A stretch of DNA of 44,944 nucleotides, from assembly GCA_049324315.1 (NCBI GenBank), contig JBMOKU010000062.1, forward strand, positions 1 through 44,944, given 5' to 3'. Below the pieces are notes generated by a model, which did not search any database, was not told the DNA's origin, and worked only from the letters and a program-made list of their open reading frames with translations. Shown one piece after another: positions 1 through 7,267 of this stretch. Source of the stretch: JBMOKU01 sp049324315 (GTDB lineage: Bacteria > Bacillota > Clostridia > Peptostreptococcales > Thermotaleaceae). Position 1 is the first letter of the stretch. The number at the start of each line of letters is the position of its first letter. The translations under genes and the position numbers were made by a program.

Positions 1-320
1 ATTCAAATCCATGCATAGATCAGAATAATCTTGGCAATCCTAGCCGTAATCTATCTTCAATTTAATATACTATTCTACCAGATTGGAGATCCTTCCAATC
101 CAAACCCACAAAATTATTTACACTCTCATATAGATCAAAAGGTTAAGCTCTATTGGCTTTTATAGTGTTATCGTCTGAATATAAAAAGCCTAATATTAAC
201 CGAGCCTAATAAAAATAGAGAAGTCGATAACACTCCTACAGTGATGTTATAATTTCCCATATTACTATTGTTGAATTATAGTTCATAATAACGCGTTTAT
301 ATTATATTTATATCGATCAT
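1..320. other. Gene-free AT-rich stretch with a short inverted repeat
   Basis: I see no credible coding region here. The only structure is a 10-bp inverted repeat, AGTGTTATCG at 164-173 and CGATAACACT at 225-234, separated by about 50 bases. It lies downstream of the minus-strand gene that ends at 321 and could be a weak 3' structure, but no T-run follows it. Confidence 0.4.
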
Positions 321-1013
321 CTATACCTTCACATTAAATTTTGTATAACAATTAACTTTATTTGAATAATTTTGAAGTTTGTTTATCCTAAATATAGTAG
401 TATACTCCAAGTTTCCATTAACATATATATCAACGAAGCAGTCTCCTTGTTCAAAATAATTACTTTCTAATATATTGCCTATTTCTATACCCATAAACAC
501 CTTACGTGTTTTTGTCCCAATATACTCTAAATGCATATCACCTGCAGTATATACTTTTTTGTGATTTCTCCATACCATACTAACAATTATATTTTTTTTT
601 ATTTCTGTTAAGAATATCCAACATAAAACTCTTGTATCTAAAGGTGTTATTATATCTACTACTTCAACAGGTTCTAAATGTTCATTTAGTTCTTTACATA
701 TACAAATGTCTTCAACTATTGGTAAACTAGGAATTTCACTGTAGAATGGCTGAAAAGCTGACCAATAACTCTTGCCTTGAATAAAAATATTCTTTAATGC
801 ATAAGGGTCTACTAAACTAAAACTATCATTTATCTCAAATCTATAAGGAGTACCGGATTCTAAGTTTACATCAACCTCCCATAAATCATCATTTTTAATC
901 ATGGGTATTACTTTATAGTTGTATTCGATATTTTGAGGTTCATAGTTTTTTATATATATAAATGATACCTTCTCAGCCAATTCATTTGCATAGATGAGTT
1001 TTGTCATTACCAT
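321..1013 (-). CDS. Hypothetical protein, CBM48-like N-terminus
   Basis: This is a 230-residue protein with no signal peptide or membrane segment. I do not recognise the whole protein. Residues about 8-75 read like an early-set (CBM48, isoamylase N-terminal-like) domain: a strand with VSFIYIKNY, then DLWEVDVNLESGTPYRFEI, then the DPYA motif that often ends such domains in glycogen-processing enzymes. The rest (about 115-225) is beta-rich and could be a second immunoglobulin-like domain, ending in a strand pair around FVDIYVNGNLEYTTIFRI. There is no catalytic domain, so a binding or structural role is only a guess. The start is ATG at 1013, with GAGAGG six bases upstream; a second ATG lies two codons later. 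It runs in the same direction as the broken gene upstream (1120-1574) and may share its transcript. Codon use is very AT-rich. Confidence 0.6.
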   Translation of the reverse strand: MVMTKLIYANELAEKVSFIYIKNYEPQNIEYNYKVIPMIKNDDLWEVDVNLESGTPYRFEINDSFSLVDPYALKNIFIQGKSYWSAFQPFYSEIPSLPIVEDICICKELNEHLEPVEVVDIITPLDTRVLCWIFLTEIKKNIIVSMVWRNHKKVYTAGDMHLEYIGTKTRKVFMGIEIGNILESNYFEQGDCFVDIYVNGNLEYTTIFRINKLQNYSNKVNCYTKFNVKV

Positions 1014-1119
1014 ATCATCCTCTCTGAAGACTAGATAGGTACTAAAAAGGGACTGATTTATGATTCAATCCCTAATGATTATAGAATAATCTTCTAGCCT
1101 TCGAATTTTTCTGGATACT

Positions 1120-1574
1120 TTAAGATCGTTTTCCTCTTGTTTTTCTTCCACTTGTCCTTTTCTTACTTGTACTTTTAAAACTGCGCGAATTTCTTCCTGT
1201 ATTCTTAACGCTTCTATCTACTTTGCCACTATTTTTTTTTGAACTGCTACCTCCAAACATTCTATCGCCAAGTTTCATCACTGAGTCTGTTGTCGCTACA
1301 GTAGTATTTAATGCAACCGCTGACACAGCACCAATAATTCCACTAGTAATTCTATCACCTTTTTGAGTATGCTTTCCAACTTCATAACCTGCCCTAAAAC
1401 CAGTAGTACCTGCTATAATATTAGAACTTACATTGTTCATCACCGCTCTACCTGCGTTTTCAGCTAATTCACCTACTTTTTTAGCTGCATCTGATACTAA
1501 TTGTTTTCCTGTCTCATTTTTTTAGTAGAGGTAATGCTTGATGTACCGGGATAAGTTGCTCCTTCAATGTGCAT
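1120..1574 (-). pseudogene. Small basic protein gene, frameshifted in a T7 run
   Basis: The obvious open frame (1120-1443) begins mid-gene. Upstream on the minus strand an ATG at 1574 sits six bases after a perfect AAAGGAGG (1581-1588) and opens MHIEGATYPGTSSITSTKK, which soon stops. One extra base in the homopolymer at 1517-1523 (A7 on the coding strand) would join it to a frame reading NETGKQLVSDAAKKVGELAE and on into the 1443 frame, giving a product of about 150 residues. The middle is Gly/Ala-rich and mildly hydrophobic (SGIIGAVSAVALNTTVATT). The last 40 residues are packed with Lys, Arg and Ser, suggesting nucleic-acid or polyanion binding. The family is not recognised. The break could be a true mutation, a sequencing error in a homopolymer, or transcriptional slippage. 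Confidence 0.6.
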
Positions 1575-1789
1575 AATAAACCTCCTTTGTTTTACTCTAT
1601 CATTTAGGATGTTATAGAACTCATTTATTATCCATATTTGGATTATAATTACAATTATAATTATTTTAAATTTTATGTCAATACTGTTTTTTATTACCTT
1701 TTTATGATAAAATGACTAGCAAATATATTATAATGAAGTAAATACAAATATTATCAATTTGTTTGATAGATTGGAGGAGTTTTGAAGAG

Positions 1790-1969
1790 ATGAATACTAG
1801 TATTTTAATTAGACTGGCGTTTAACATTATTGTTTCATTTGTACTTTTTTATGCTGTATTTTACTTATTGTTTTATAGAAAAAACAAAGAACAGATAAAA
1901 AGACTATTATTATGGTCAACAGTATTTTCTTTATCTACGTCAATCATAAGAGTTATTTTCAACAGATAG
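1790..1969 (+). CDS. Small membrane protein (59 aa)
   Basis: The protein starts MNTSILIRLAFNIIVSFVLF. It has one clear membrane helix (about residues 7-29), a basic loop (YRKNKEQIKRL) and a second weaker hydrophobic segment (LLLWSTVFSLSTSIIRVIF). An upstream in-frame TTG at 1763 would add nine residues, but the GGAGG at 1773-1777 lies inside that extension and favours the ATG at 1790. It is divergent from the broken gene at 1120-1574. No family is recognised. It could be a phage- or toxin-like small membrane protein, but nothing in the sequence shows that. Confidence 0.5.
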   Translation: MNTSILIRLAFNIIVSFVLFYAVFYLLFYRKNKEQIKRLLLWSTVFSLSTSIIRVIFNR

Positions 1970-2417
1970 TCTAATAATAAAAATCAACTGGGAGAAGAAT
2001 CAATGGGGGGGACATGTTCATTGCCCCGATGCATAAACATTGAGGTGGACAATGAATCTTAATATTATTTATGGAAATTCTAATGTTTACATTTTTGTTT
2101 TATTACTATCCTGCAGAGAATTGTTTAAAACTTACAATTTTAGAATAAGTAAAGTATAAATAGTTTATGAATTATTGGGTACATAAATATTATTATGTTA
2201 TTTTCAATGAAATTCATTTCAAGTCAGGGCAAGGGGAGGTTCGACAAACTGATTTTTCAGTGGTCTTAGCCTATTTCCTTGTAGTGAATAAGTAAATAAG
2301 ATCGTTAAATTACATATGAACATAGACTGTTTTTACTGTCAAAGTCATAACAGTCTATGTTTTTTATCTGTTCATTTATCCTAAACTAAGAATACAATAA
2401 AGAGATAGAAGAGGATA
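1970..2417. other. Gene-free stretch with palindrome and terminator
   Basis: No coding region is seen. Near the left end, around 2006-2056, is an imperfect palindrome made of a G7 run, TTCATTG and the complementary CAATGAA. The rest is AT-rich and featureless apart from a strong terminator-like hairpin at 2319-2366, listed separately. Confidence 0.4.
2319..2366 (+). terminator. Intrinsic terminator-like hairpin
   Basis: A perfect 13-bp stem, AACATAGACTGTT (2319-2331) pairing with AACAGTCTATGTT (2349-2361), is followed directly by a T-run. No intact gene lies immediately upstream, so it may be left over from a lost gene. Confidence 0.6.
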
Positions 2418-2701
2418 ATGTTGGATAGAATTATGAGACACGTACATCGGGGTACATCAGGATATGTCCTGAAAAATACAATGACTGATTTTTAGATGAG
2501 TGTTGAGATAGGGACATATGATTTAGAAATGGACGTGCATCTGATAAGGGATAGACACATCGTGATTTGCCATGATGAAAAAGAACAGGTATACAAGTCA
2601 ATACATATACATTGAATGAAACGGCGGATCTAATCAGAATGATGAAATATAGAATATCTGGGGTGATTACCAATTATCCCGATAAAATAAAAAATACTTA
2701 G
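2418..2701 (+). pseudogene. Glycerophosphodiester phosphodiesterase remnant
   Basis: Reading from ATG at 2418, the frame gives HRGTSGYVLKNTMTDF, a TAG stop at about 2493, then MSVEIGTYDLEMDVHLIRD and IVICHDE. These match the start of GDPD proteins: the HRG motif, the ENT-x-x-AF segment, the E-x-D metal ligands and the HDE histidine. After HDE the frame shifts, and 2582-2701 reads KRTGIQVNTYTLNETADLIR and then GVITNYPDKIKNT before a stop, which is the typical GDPD C-terminus. The central barrel, roughly half of a usual 230-250 residue protein, is missing. The gene therefore carries a premature stop, an internal deletion and a frame change, and cannot make an active enzyme. A working copy would hydrolyse glycerophosphodiesters to glycerol 3-phosphate. 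Confidence 0.8.
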
Positions 2702-2795
2702 AGAACGACAATCAAGATTTATTCTTTCATAAATCCGTGTTACAATGAAGTAGAATGAATTATCGCTGATTTTGATTGAAGTGGGGAATGGGTAG

Positions 2796-3686
2796 ATGAC
2801 ACAGCAGGTCATGAAAGCACAAAATGTTGAAAGAACTCGGGCTATTGTTTTTCTAATACTGGCGTCGTTGTTATGGAGTATGGGAGGATTTTTTATCAAA
2901 TGGGTTCAATGGAATCCGGTGGCTATCGCAGGCACGAGAAGTGCCATCGCTGCGGTGATGATGTGGATATATCTAAGAAAACCAAGGTTTACTTGGTCTC
3001 GTGATCAAATCATATGTGCCTTTGGATATGCTGGAACGGTGATTTTATTTGTTATCGCCAATAAAATGACCACGGCAGCCAATGCCATCTTATTACAATA
3101 TACGGCGCCTATTTATGTGGCCATTTTTGGATTTCTTGTTTTAAAAGAGAGAACAACCAAGCTGGACTGGATAACCATAGCAGTTGTTGTTTGTGGTATG
3201 ATACTGTTTTTTATTGATGAAATTGATATGACCAGCTTTTGGGGAAATATTTGCGCCATCGGGAGCGGAGTGACCTTCGCTGTGGTGGTACTGTTTATGA
3301 GAAAGCAGAAGGATGAGTCTCCCACAGAATCCCTTCTACTAGGGAATATACTGACGGCTCTTATTGGAATCCCCTTTATGCTTCAGACAGCACCTGCTTC
3401 ATCGTCAAGCTGGATTGGACTTTTATTATTGGGAACCATCCAGTTAGGTTTACCATATATTCTATATGCTTTAGCCATTAAATCGGTTAGTGCATTGGAG
3501 GCTGTACTAATTCCAGTGATTGAGCCTATTGTAAATCCTATTTGGGTATTTCTATTAATTGGTGAGGTGCCTGGAAAATGGGCCTTTGTTGGAGGCTTGA
3601 TTGTTTTGTTTGCGGTCACCATAAGATGTGTGATTACAACAATAAATCCTCCGTTAGAGCAGCCCTTAGATAAGGTTAATGGGTAA
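2796..3686 (+). CDS. EamA/DMT-family transporter
   Basis: The 296-residue protein has about ten hydrophobic helices and two internally similar EamA halves. The N-terminal half includes the WSMGGFFIKW and ANAILLQYTAPIYVAIFGFL segments. The second half contains YILYALAIKSVSALEAVLIPVIEPIVNPIW, the motif typical of DMT exporters. Members export amino acids or other metabolites across the cytoplasmic membrane; the substrate cannot be read from sequence. The start is ATG at 2796 behind a weak GGGGAA-like site. It stands alone between the GDPD remnant and a palindromic repeat, with no terminator of its own in sight. Confidence 0.85.
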   Translation: MTQQVMKAQNVERTRAIVFLILASLLWSMGGFFIKWVQWNPVAIAGTRSAIAAVMMWIYLRKPRFTWSRDQIICAFGYAGTVILFVIANKMTTAANAILLQYTAPIYVAIFGFLVLKERTTKLDWITIAVVVCGMILFFIDEIDMTSFWGNICAIGSGVTFAVVVLFMRKQKDESPTESLLLGNILTALIGIPFMLQTAPASSSSWIGLLLLGTIQLGLPYILYALAIKSVSALEAVLIPVIEPIVNPIWVFLLIGEVPGKWAFVGGLIVLFAVTIRCVITTINPPLEQPLDKVNG

Positions 3687-3711
3687 GTATAAGACAGAAA
3701 ATAGAGCGGAG

Positions 3712-3784
3712 CCATGGGGACGGTTCGAGCGTTTCCGAAGCGTAGCGAAGGACCGAAGGGAAAACGATGGAACCGTCCCCATGG
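3712..3784. repeat. REP-like palindromic element
   Basis: Perfect 14-bp arms CCATGGGGACGGTT (3712-3725) and AACCGTCCCCATGG (3771-3784) enclose a loop that itself has CGTTTCC and GGAAAACG half-matches. No T-run follows. Related CATGGGGAC cores occur at 31711-31719 and about 44770, so this looks like a dispersed intergenic element rather than a terminator. Confidence 0.65.
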
Positions 3785-4009
3785 CGTAGCGGATGTACAA
3801 TTTACTCTTATTCATGAAGAAGAAACTGGAAAAAGGATACAATAAAAGAAGTAGTACAGTAGCAAATAACTTTGATATAAAATTATCAAAGAATATACAA
3901 AAAAAACAATACTTTATACATTTCTGATGTGTTGAGAAGATCCATATTTTGATATAAAAAGAAGAATGTGTATGAGCAGCACAATGTCGATATTAGTGAG
4001 GGAATGCAT

Positions 4010-4711
4010 ATGTTTACACCTATTCAAAACAAAAAAGTATATCAGCATGTAATCGAGCAGATTCAAGAAATGGTCATGGATGGAACCTTAAAGCGAGGAG
4101 ATAGGCTTCCGGCAGAAAGAGAGCTGGCGGAAGAGTTGGGCGTTAGCAGAACATCTGTCAGAGAAGCCTTAAGGGCGTTGGAAGTCATCGGAATTATTGA
4201 GAGCAGGCAGGGCGAAGGAAATTTTATTGCCAGCAATCTGGATAAGAGCTTGTTTGAACCCCTTTCGGTCATGTTCAAAATCCATAACGGAACCTCTATC
4301 GATATATTGGAGCTAAGGATTATTATTGAAGTAGAAGCCGCATCTCTGGCGGCCAAAAGAATTACAGAAGCGGATAAAGAGGACTTACGGGAATTGGTGC
4401 AGCGATTGGCAGATGCCGAGGATGAAAACGAAAGCACCATCATAGATAAAGAGATCCATTATAAAATTGCGGAAATCACAGGCAATTATTTGATTATCAG
4501 CGTACTAAATGCAATATCGGCATTGATGGAATCCTTTATCAAAGAGGCAAGGATTAGAATTAACAACTGGATGAAGGAAAGAAACCTATTGCTAGATTTG
4601 CATCGTGAGATATGTGAGGCCATCATTGACATGGAGCCAGACAGAGCTGCCAAGGCCATGAAGGCACATTTTAATTCTGTTATTCAAAGTATAGAAGAGA
4701 TGGAATATTAA
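4010..4711 (+). CDS. FadR-subfamily GntR regulator of lactate genes
   Basis: The 233-residue protein has an N-terminal winged helix with RGDRLPAERELAEELGVSRT and SVREALRALEVIGIIESRQG (about residues 25-70), followed by an all-helical FCD ligand-binding domain with acidic and histidine metal-site residues (for example DKEIHYKIAE). This is the LldR/FadR type, which binds a small carboxylate and releases its operator. A GTG at 3968 would add 14 residues, but GTGAGGGA at 3996-4003 sits six bases before the ATG at 4010 and favours that start. The gene lies immediately upstream of the lactate cluster, as lctA does in Acetobacterium woodii, but is separated from it by a terminator. It probably represses larA and the etf-dehydrogenase genes through the two TGGT-N3-ACCA palindromes and responds to lactate. 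Confidence 0.85.
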   Translation: MFTPIQNKKVYQHVIEQIQEMVMDGTLKRGDRLPAERELAEELGVSRTSVREALRALEVIGIIESRQGEGNFIASNLDKSLFEPLSVMFKIHNGTSIDILELRIIIEVEAASLAAKRITEADKEDLRELVQRLADAEDENESTIIDKEIHYKIAEITGNYLIISVLNAISALMESFIKEARIRINNWMKERNLLLDLHREICEAIIDMEPDRAAKAMKAHFNSVIQSIEEMEY

Positions 4712-4732
4712 TAGATAGTACTAAGTATAAAA

Positions 4733-4764
4733 TGCCCAATTTTGTAAATTGGGTATTTTTTTTT
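4733..4764 (+). terminator. Intrinsic terminator after the GntR regulator
   Basis: The stem TGCCCAATTT / AAATTGGGTA has a three-base loop and is followed by nine T residues. It ends the regulator transcript and separates it from larA. Confidence 0.85.
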
Positions 4765-4822
4765 GTTAAAAACAAAACTATTGTGGAAATTTATCGAAAA
4801 TTATGTTAAATTACTTGTATGA

Positions 4823-4833
4823 TGGTATGACCA
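4823..4833. promoter_or_regulatory. Candidate FadR-type operator 1 (larA)
   Basis: TGGTATGACCA is a palindrome of the TGGT-N3-ACCA form expected for FadR/LldR-type regulators. It lies about 160 bases before larA, and the same pattern recurs upstream of etfB. Binding is inferred. Confidence 0.55.
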
Positions 4834-4914
4834 ATTTTAGTTTTACTAAGGAGATAGTTTGCGCAAGAATATGTGATAAGGAAATCATAAACACTAAGTG
4901 ACGAACATTCTATC

Positions 4915-4950
4915 TGTCATCCTGAGTTCTAAGCAATATCGAAGGATTTC
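4915..4950. repeat. Possible dispersed intergenic repeat fragment
   Basis: The segment reads TGTCATCCTGAG, then a short spacer, then ATCGAAGGATTTC. It resembles a short intergenic repeat seen in many bacterial genomes. There is only one copy in this window, so the call is weak. Confidence 0.25.
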
Positions 4951-4991
4951 CTGGAAAACAGGCTTGCGAGAAAAAAAGAAAGGGGAATGTT

Positions 4992-6272
4992 ATGACACAG
5001 ATCAAAATACCCTATGCAAAGAAGCAGTTAGCTATTGAAATACCGGATGACAAGCTTTTAGGAGTTCTAGAATCCAGAGTCAATCACTTTGTGCCCAATA
5101 TTAGTCAAGAGGAAATCGTTATCCAGGCATTGGATAATCCTATCGGAAGTCCTAAACTGGAAGAACTGGTGAAAGAAAAAAAGGATATGGTGATTATCAC
5201 CAGTGATCATACTAGGCCTGTGCCCAGTAAAATAACGATGCCAATCATCCTAGATAGAATCAGGAAGGCGAATCCACATATAGAGATAAAGATTTTGATT
5301 GCAACGGGATTTCATAGGGCGACGACAAGGGAAGAACTAATTGATAAGTTTGGAGAAGCGATTGTCCTCAATGAAAATATTATTGTGCATGATTCAACGG
5401 ATCAAAGCAGCTTGGTAAAGGTGGGTATACTGCCTTCTGGTGGTGAACTGTGGCTGAACAAACTGGCCATGGAGACAGAATTATTAATGGCAGAAGGATT
5501 TATTGAACCCCATTTCTTCGCCGGATTCTCAGGGGGTAGAAAAAGCGTTCTACCGGGAATTGCGGGAGCTGAAACAGTGCTGGCAAACCACTGTTCAGAA
5601 TTTATTGCCAGCGAAAATGCTAGAACAGGCAATTACGTAAATAATCCAATTCACATAGATATGATGTACGCCGCAAAAGAAGCTAAATTAGCTTTTATAC
5701 TCAATGTCATTTTGAATGAAGAAAAGAAGATAATTCACGGTGTTGCAGGGGACAGCAAATTGGCTCATGAAGCCGGATGTGACTTTCTGTTAGATTTATC
5801 AAAGGTAGAAAAGAAAGAAGCAGATATTGTGATTACGACGAACGGCGGGTATCCTCTTGATCAGAATATCTATCAAACAGTAAAAGGAATGACTGCCGCA
5901 GAAGCCAGCTGTAAGAATGGAGGCGTCATTATTATTGCTTCCGCCTGTAATGATGGACACGGTGGAAAATCCTTTTACGAAAATATGGCCCATGCCAGCG
6001 GTCCTGAGGAAGTACTGGAAAAGGTTTTACAGATACCTCGAGATCAAACCATTCCTGATCAGTGGGAATTTCAAATTTTGGCGAGAATCCTATGCAAGCA
6101 TACGGTGATTCTTGTGACGGATATGTGTGATCCCCAGATGATTAAGGATATGCATATGGAGCATGCTTATACGGTGGAAGAGGCACTGGAAAGAGCCTTC
6201 CAGCTAAAAGGAAAAGAATCGAAGATTACGGTCATACCTGATGGTGTATCTGTCATTGTTAAGCAAGGTTAA
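4992..6272 (+). CDS. larA: Nickel-pincer lactate racemase (LarA family)
   Basis: LarA interconverts L- and D-lactate in the cytoplasm using a nickel-pincer nucleotide cofactor. The 426-residue length is normal for the family. Landmarks are DHTRP at residues 72-76, His108 in ATGFHRATTREE, His174 and Lys184 in IEPHFFAGFSGGRKSVLPG, and His200 in ETVLANH. These positions equal the catalytic and cofactor-anchoring residues of Lactobacillus plantarum LarA, Lys184 being the covalent anchor. The start is ATG at 4992 with AGGGGA just upstream. It sits between a FadR-type regulator and the etf-lactate dehydrogenase genes, the same content as the A. woodii lct cluster. Substrates other than lactate are known in this superfamily, but the context supports lactate. 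The cofactor-making larB, larC and larE genes are not in this window. Confidence 0.88.
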   Translation: MTQIKIPYAKKQLAIEIPDDKLLGVLESRVNHFVPNISQEEIVIQALDNPIGSPKLEELVKEKKDMVIITSDHTRPVPSKITMPIILDRIRKANPHIEIKILIATGFHRATTREELIDKFGEAIVLNENIIVHDSTDQSSLVKVGILPSGGELWLNKLAMETELLMAEGFIEPHFFAGFSGGRKSVLPGIAGAETVLANHCSEFIASENARTGNYVNNPIHIDMMYAAKEAKLAFILNVILNEEKKIIHGVAGDSKLAHEAGCDFLLDLSKVEKKEADIVITTNGGYPLDQNIYQTVKGMTAAEASCKNGGVIIIASACNDGHGGKSFYENMAHASGPEEVLEKVLQIPRDQTIPDQWEFQILARILCKHTVILVTDMCDPQMIKDMHMEHAYTVEEALERAFQLKGKESKITVIPDGVSVIVKQG

Positions 6273-6314
6273 AGAAATTTATGTCCTATAGGTATGTGAT
6301 TGAGAAATAAAATG

Positions 6315-6374
6315 AACAGGAATGGTCACTGACCATTCCCTACAAGATAAATATTTGTAGGGAATGTCCCCTGT
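6315..6374. repeat. Overlapping alternative hairpins between larA and etfB
   Basis: Two stems share a strand: GGAATGGTCA (6319-6328) pairs with TGACCATTCC (6330-6339), while CATTCCCTACAA (6334-6345) pairs with TTGTAGGGAATG (6355-6366). Outer ACAGG and CCTGT arms may close the whole element. It may be a REP-like element, an mRNA stabiliser or a switch. No T-run follows either stem. Confidence 0.55.
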
Positions 6375-6433
6375 GCCGTTCTGCAGAAGTATTAAATTTT
6401 TTAGTCGCACATCTATATATTTTTTCAAACAAG

Positions 6434-6444
6434 TGGTAAGACCA
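6434..6444. promoter_or_regulatory. Candidate FadR-type operator 2 (etfB)
   Basis: TGGTAAGACCA has the same TGGT-N3-ACCA form as the site before larA. It lies 25 bases before the etfB start, where a bound repressor would block transcription or initiation. Confidence 0.55.
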
Positions 6445-6468
6445 TAATACCAATAAGGAGGTAATTGA

Positions 6469-7257
6469 ATGGAACTACTGGTGTGTATCAAGCAAGTACC
6501 GGGAACATCAGAGGTAGAGGTTGACGAAAAAACAGGTGTATTAAAACGGGATGGTATTGACTCCAAATTGAATCCCTACGATTTGTACGCCTTAGAAACA
6601 GCACTGCAGCTAAAGGAAGAGACGAAAGCTAAGGTTAATGTGATCAGTATGGGACCTCCACAGGCGGCAGAAATCATCCAAGAAGCCTATATGATGGGCG
6701 CTGACCACGGAGTGCTTTTAACAGATAGGAAGTTTGCAGGCGCGGATGTACTCGCTACAGCCTATACATTGTCACAGGGCGTAAAAAAAGTAGGAGATAT
6801 TGACTTGATCATTTGCGGAAAGCAAACTACTGATGGTGATACAGCTCAGGTTGGACCAGAAATGGCAGAATTCCTAGGTATACCCCATGTTGCCAATGTG
6901 AGAAGAATTATAGAAGTAAAGGAGTCTTCCATTGTAGTAGAAATGGATATGCCCTATACCATTGAAATTGTAGAAGTTCAGTTCCCATGTCTGATTACCG
7001 TGGAAAAAGGGATTTTTCAGCCAAGACTACCCTCCTTTAAATTAAAGCTTGCTACGAAGGATAGAGAAATTCCATTCTATAGCTTAAAGGATTTTGAAGA
7101 TCAAAATGAAAAAAACTACGGTCTTAATGGTTCACCCACCCAAGTGCAAAGGATATTCCCTCCGGAAGCCAATACAGATCATCAAATATGGAAGGGTACG
7201 GGAGAAGCGCTGACGGATAGAATATTCAATAAACTAAAAGAACTAAAATTTGTTTAG
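6469..7257 (+). CDS. lctB: Electron transfer flavoprotein beta subunit (lactate-linked)
   Basis: EtfB pairs with EtfA and passes electrons between the lactate dehydrogenase, NAD and ferredoxin. The 262-residue protein opens with MELLVCIKQVPGTSEVEVDE, the usual EtfB start, and keeps NPYDLYALETALQLKE, the DLIICGKQTTDGDTAQVGP loop (about residues 115-135) that binds the flavin or nucleotide, and the C-terminal FSLKLATK-like region (LPSFKLKLATKDREIPFYSL). The start is ATG at 6469 with AAGGAGG six bases upstream. It is followed closely by etfA and the FAD-linked dehydrogenase, the LctBCD arrangement of A. woodii. The confurcating role is inferred from this context and from the Fe-S domain on EtfA. 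Confidence 0.9.
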   Translation: MELLVCIKQVPGTSEVEVDEKTGVLKRDGIDSKLNPYDLYALETALQLKEETKAKVNVISMGPPQAAEIIQEAYMMGADHGVLLTDRKFAGADVLATAYTLSQGVKKVGDIDLIICGKQTTDGDTAQVGPEMAEFLGIPHVANVRRIIEVKESSIVVEMDMPYTIEIVEVQFPCLITVEKGIFQPRLPSFKLKLATKDREIPFYSLKDFEDQNEKNYGLNGSPTQVQRIFPPEANTDHQIWKGTGEALTDRIFNKLKELKFV

Positions 7258-7267
7258 GAGGGGTTGT

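Noticed and set aside
2431..2899. Two minus-strand frames of 80-89 residues
   Set aside because: They are antisense to the GDPD relic and to the start of the EamA gene, without ribosome sites or recognisable sequence.
4063..4443. 126-residue minus-strand frame opposite the GntR regulator
   Set aside because: It is the antisense of a clear gene, is low in complexity (Ser/Leu-rich) and has no ribosome site. The many similar frames opposite larA, addA and sbcC were dismissed for the same reason.
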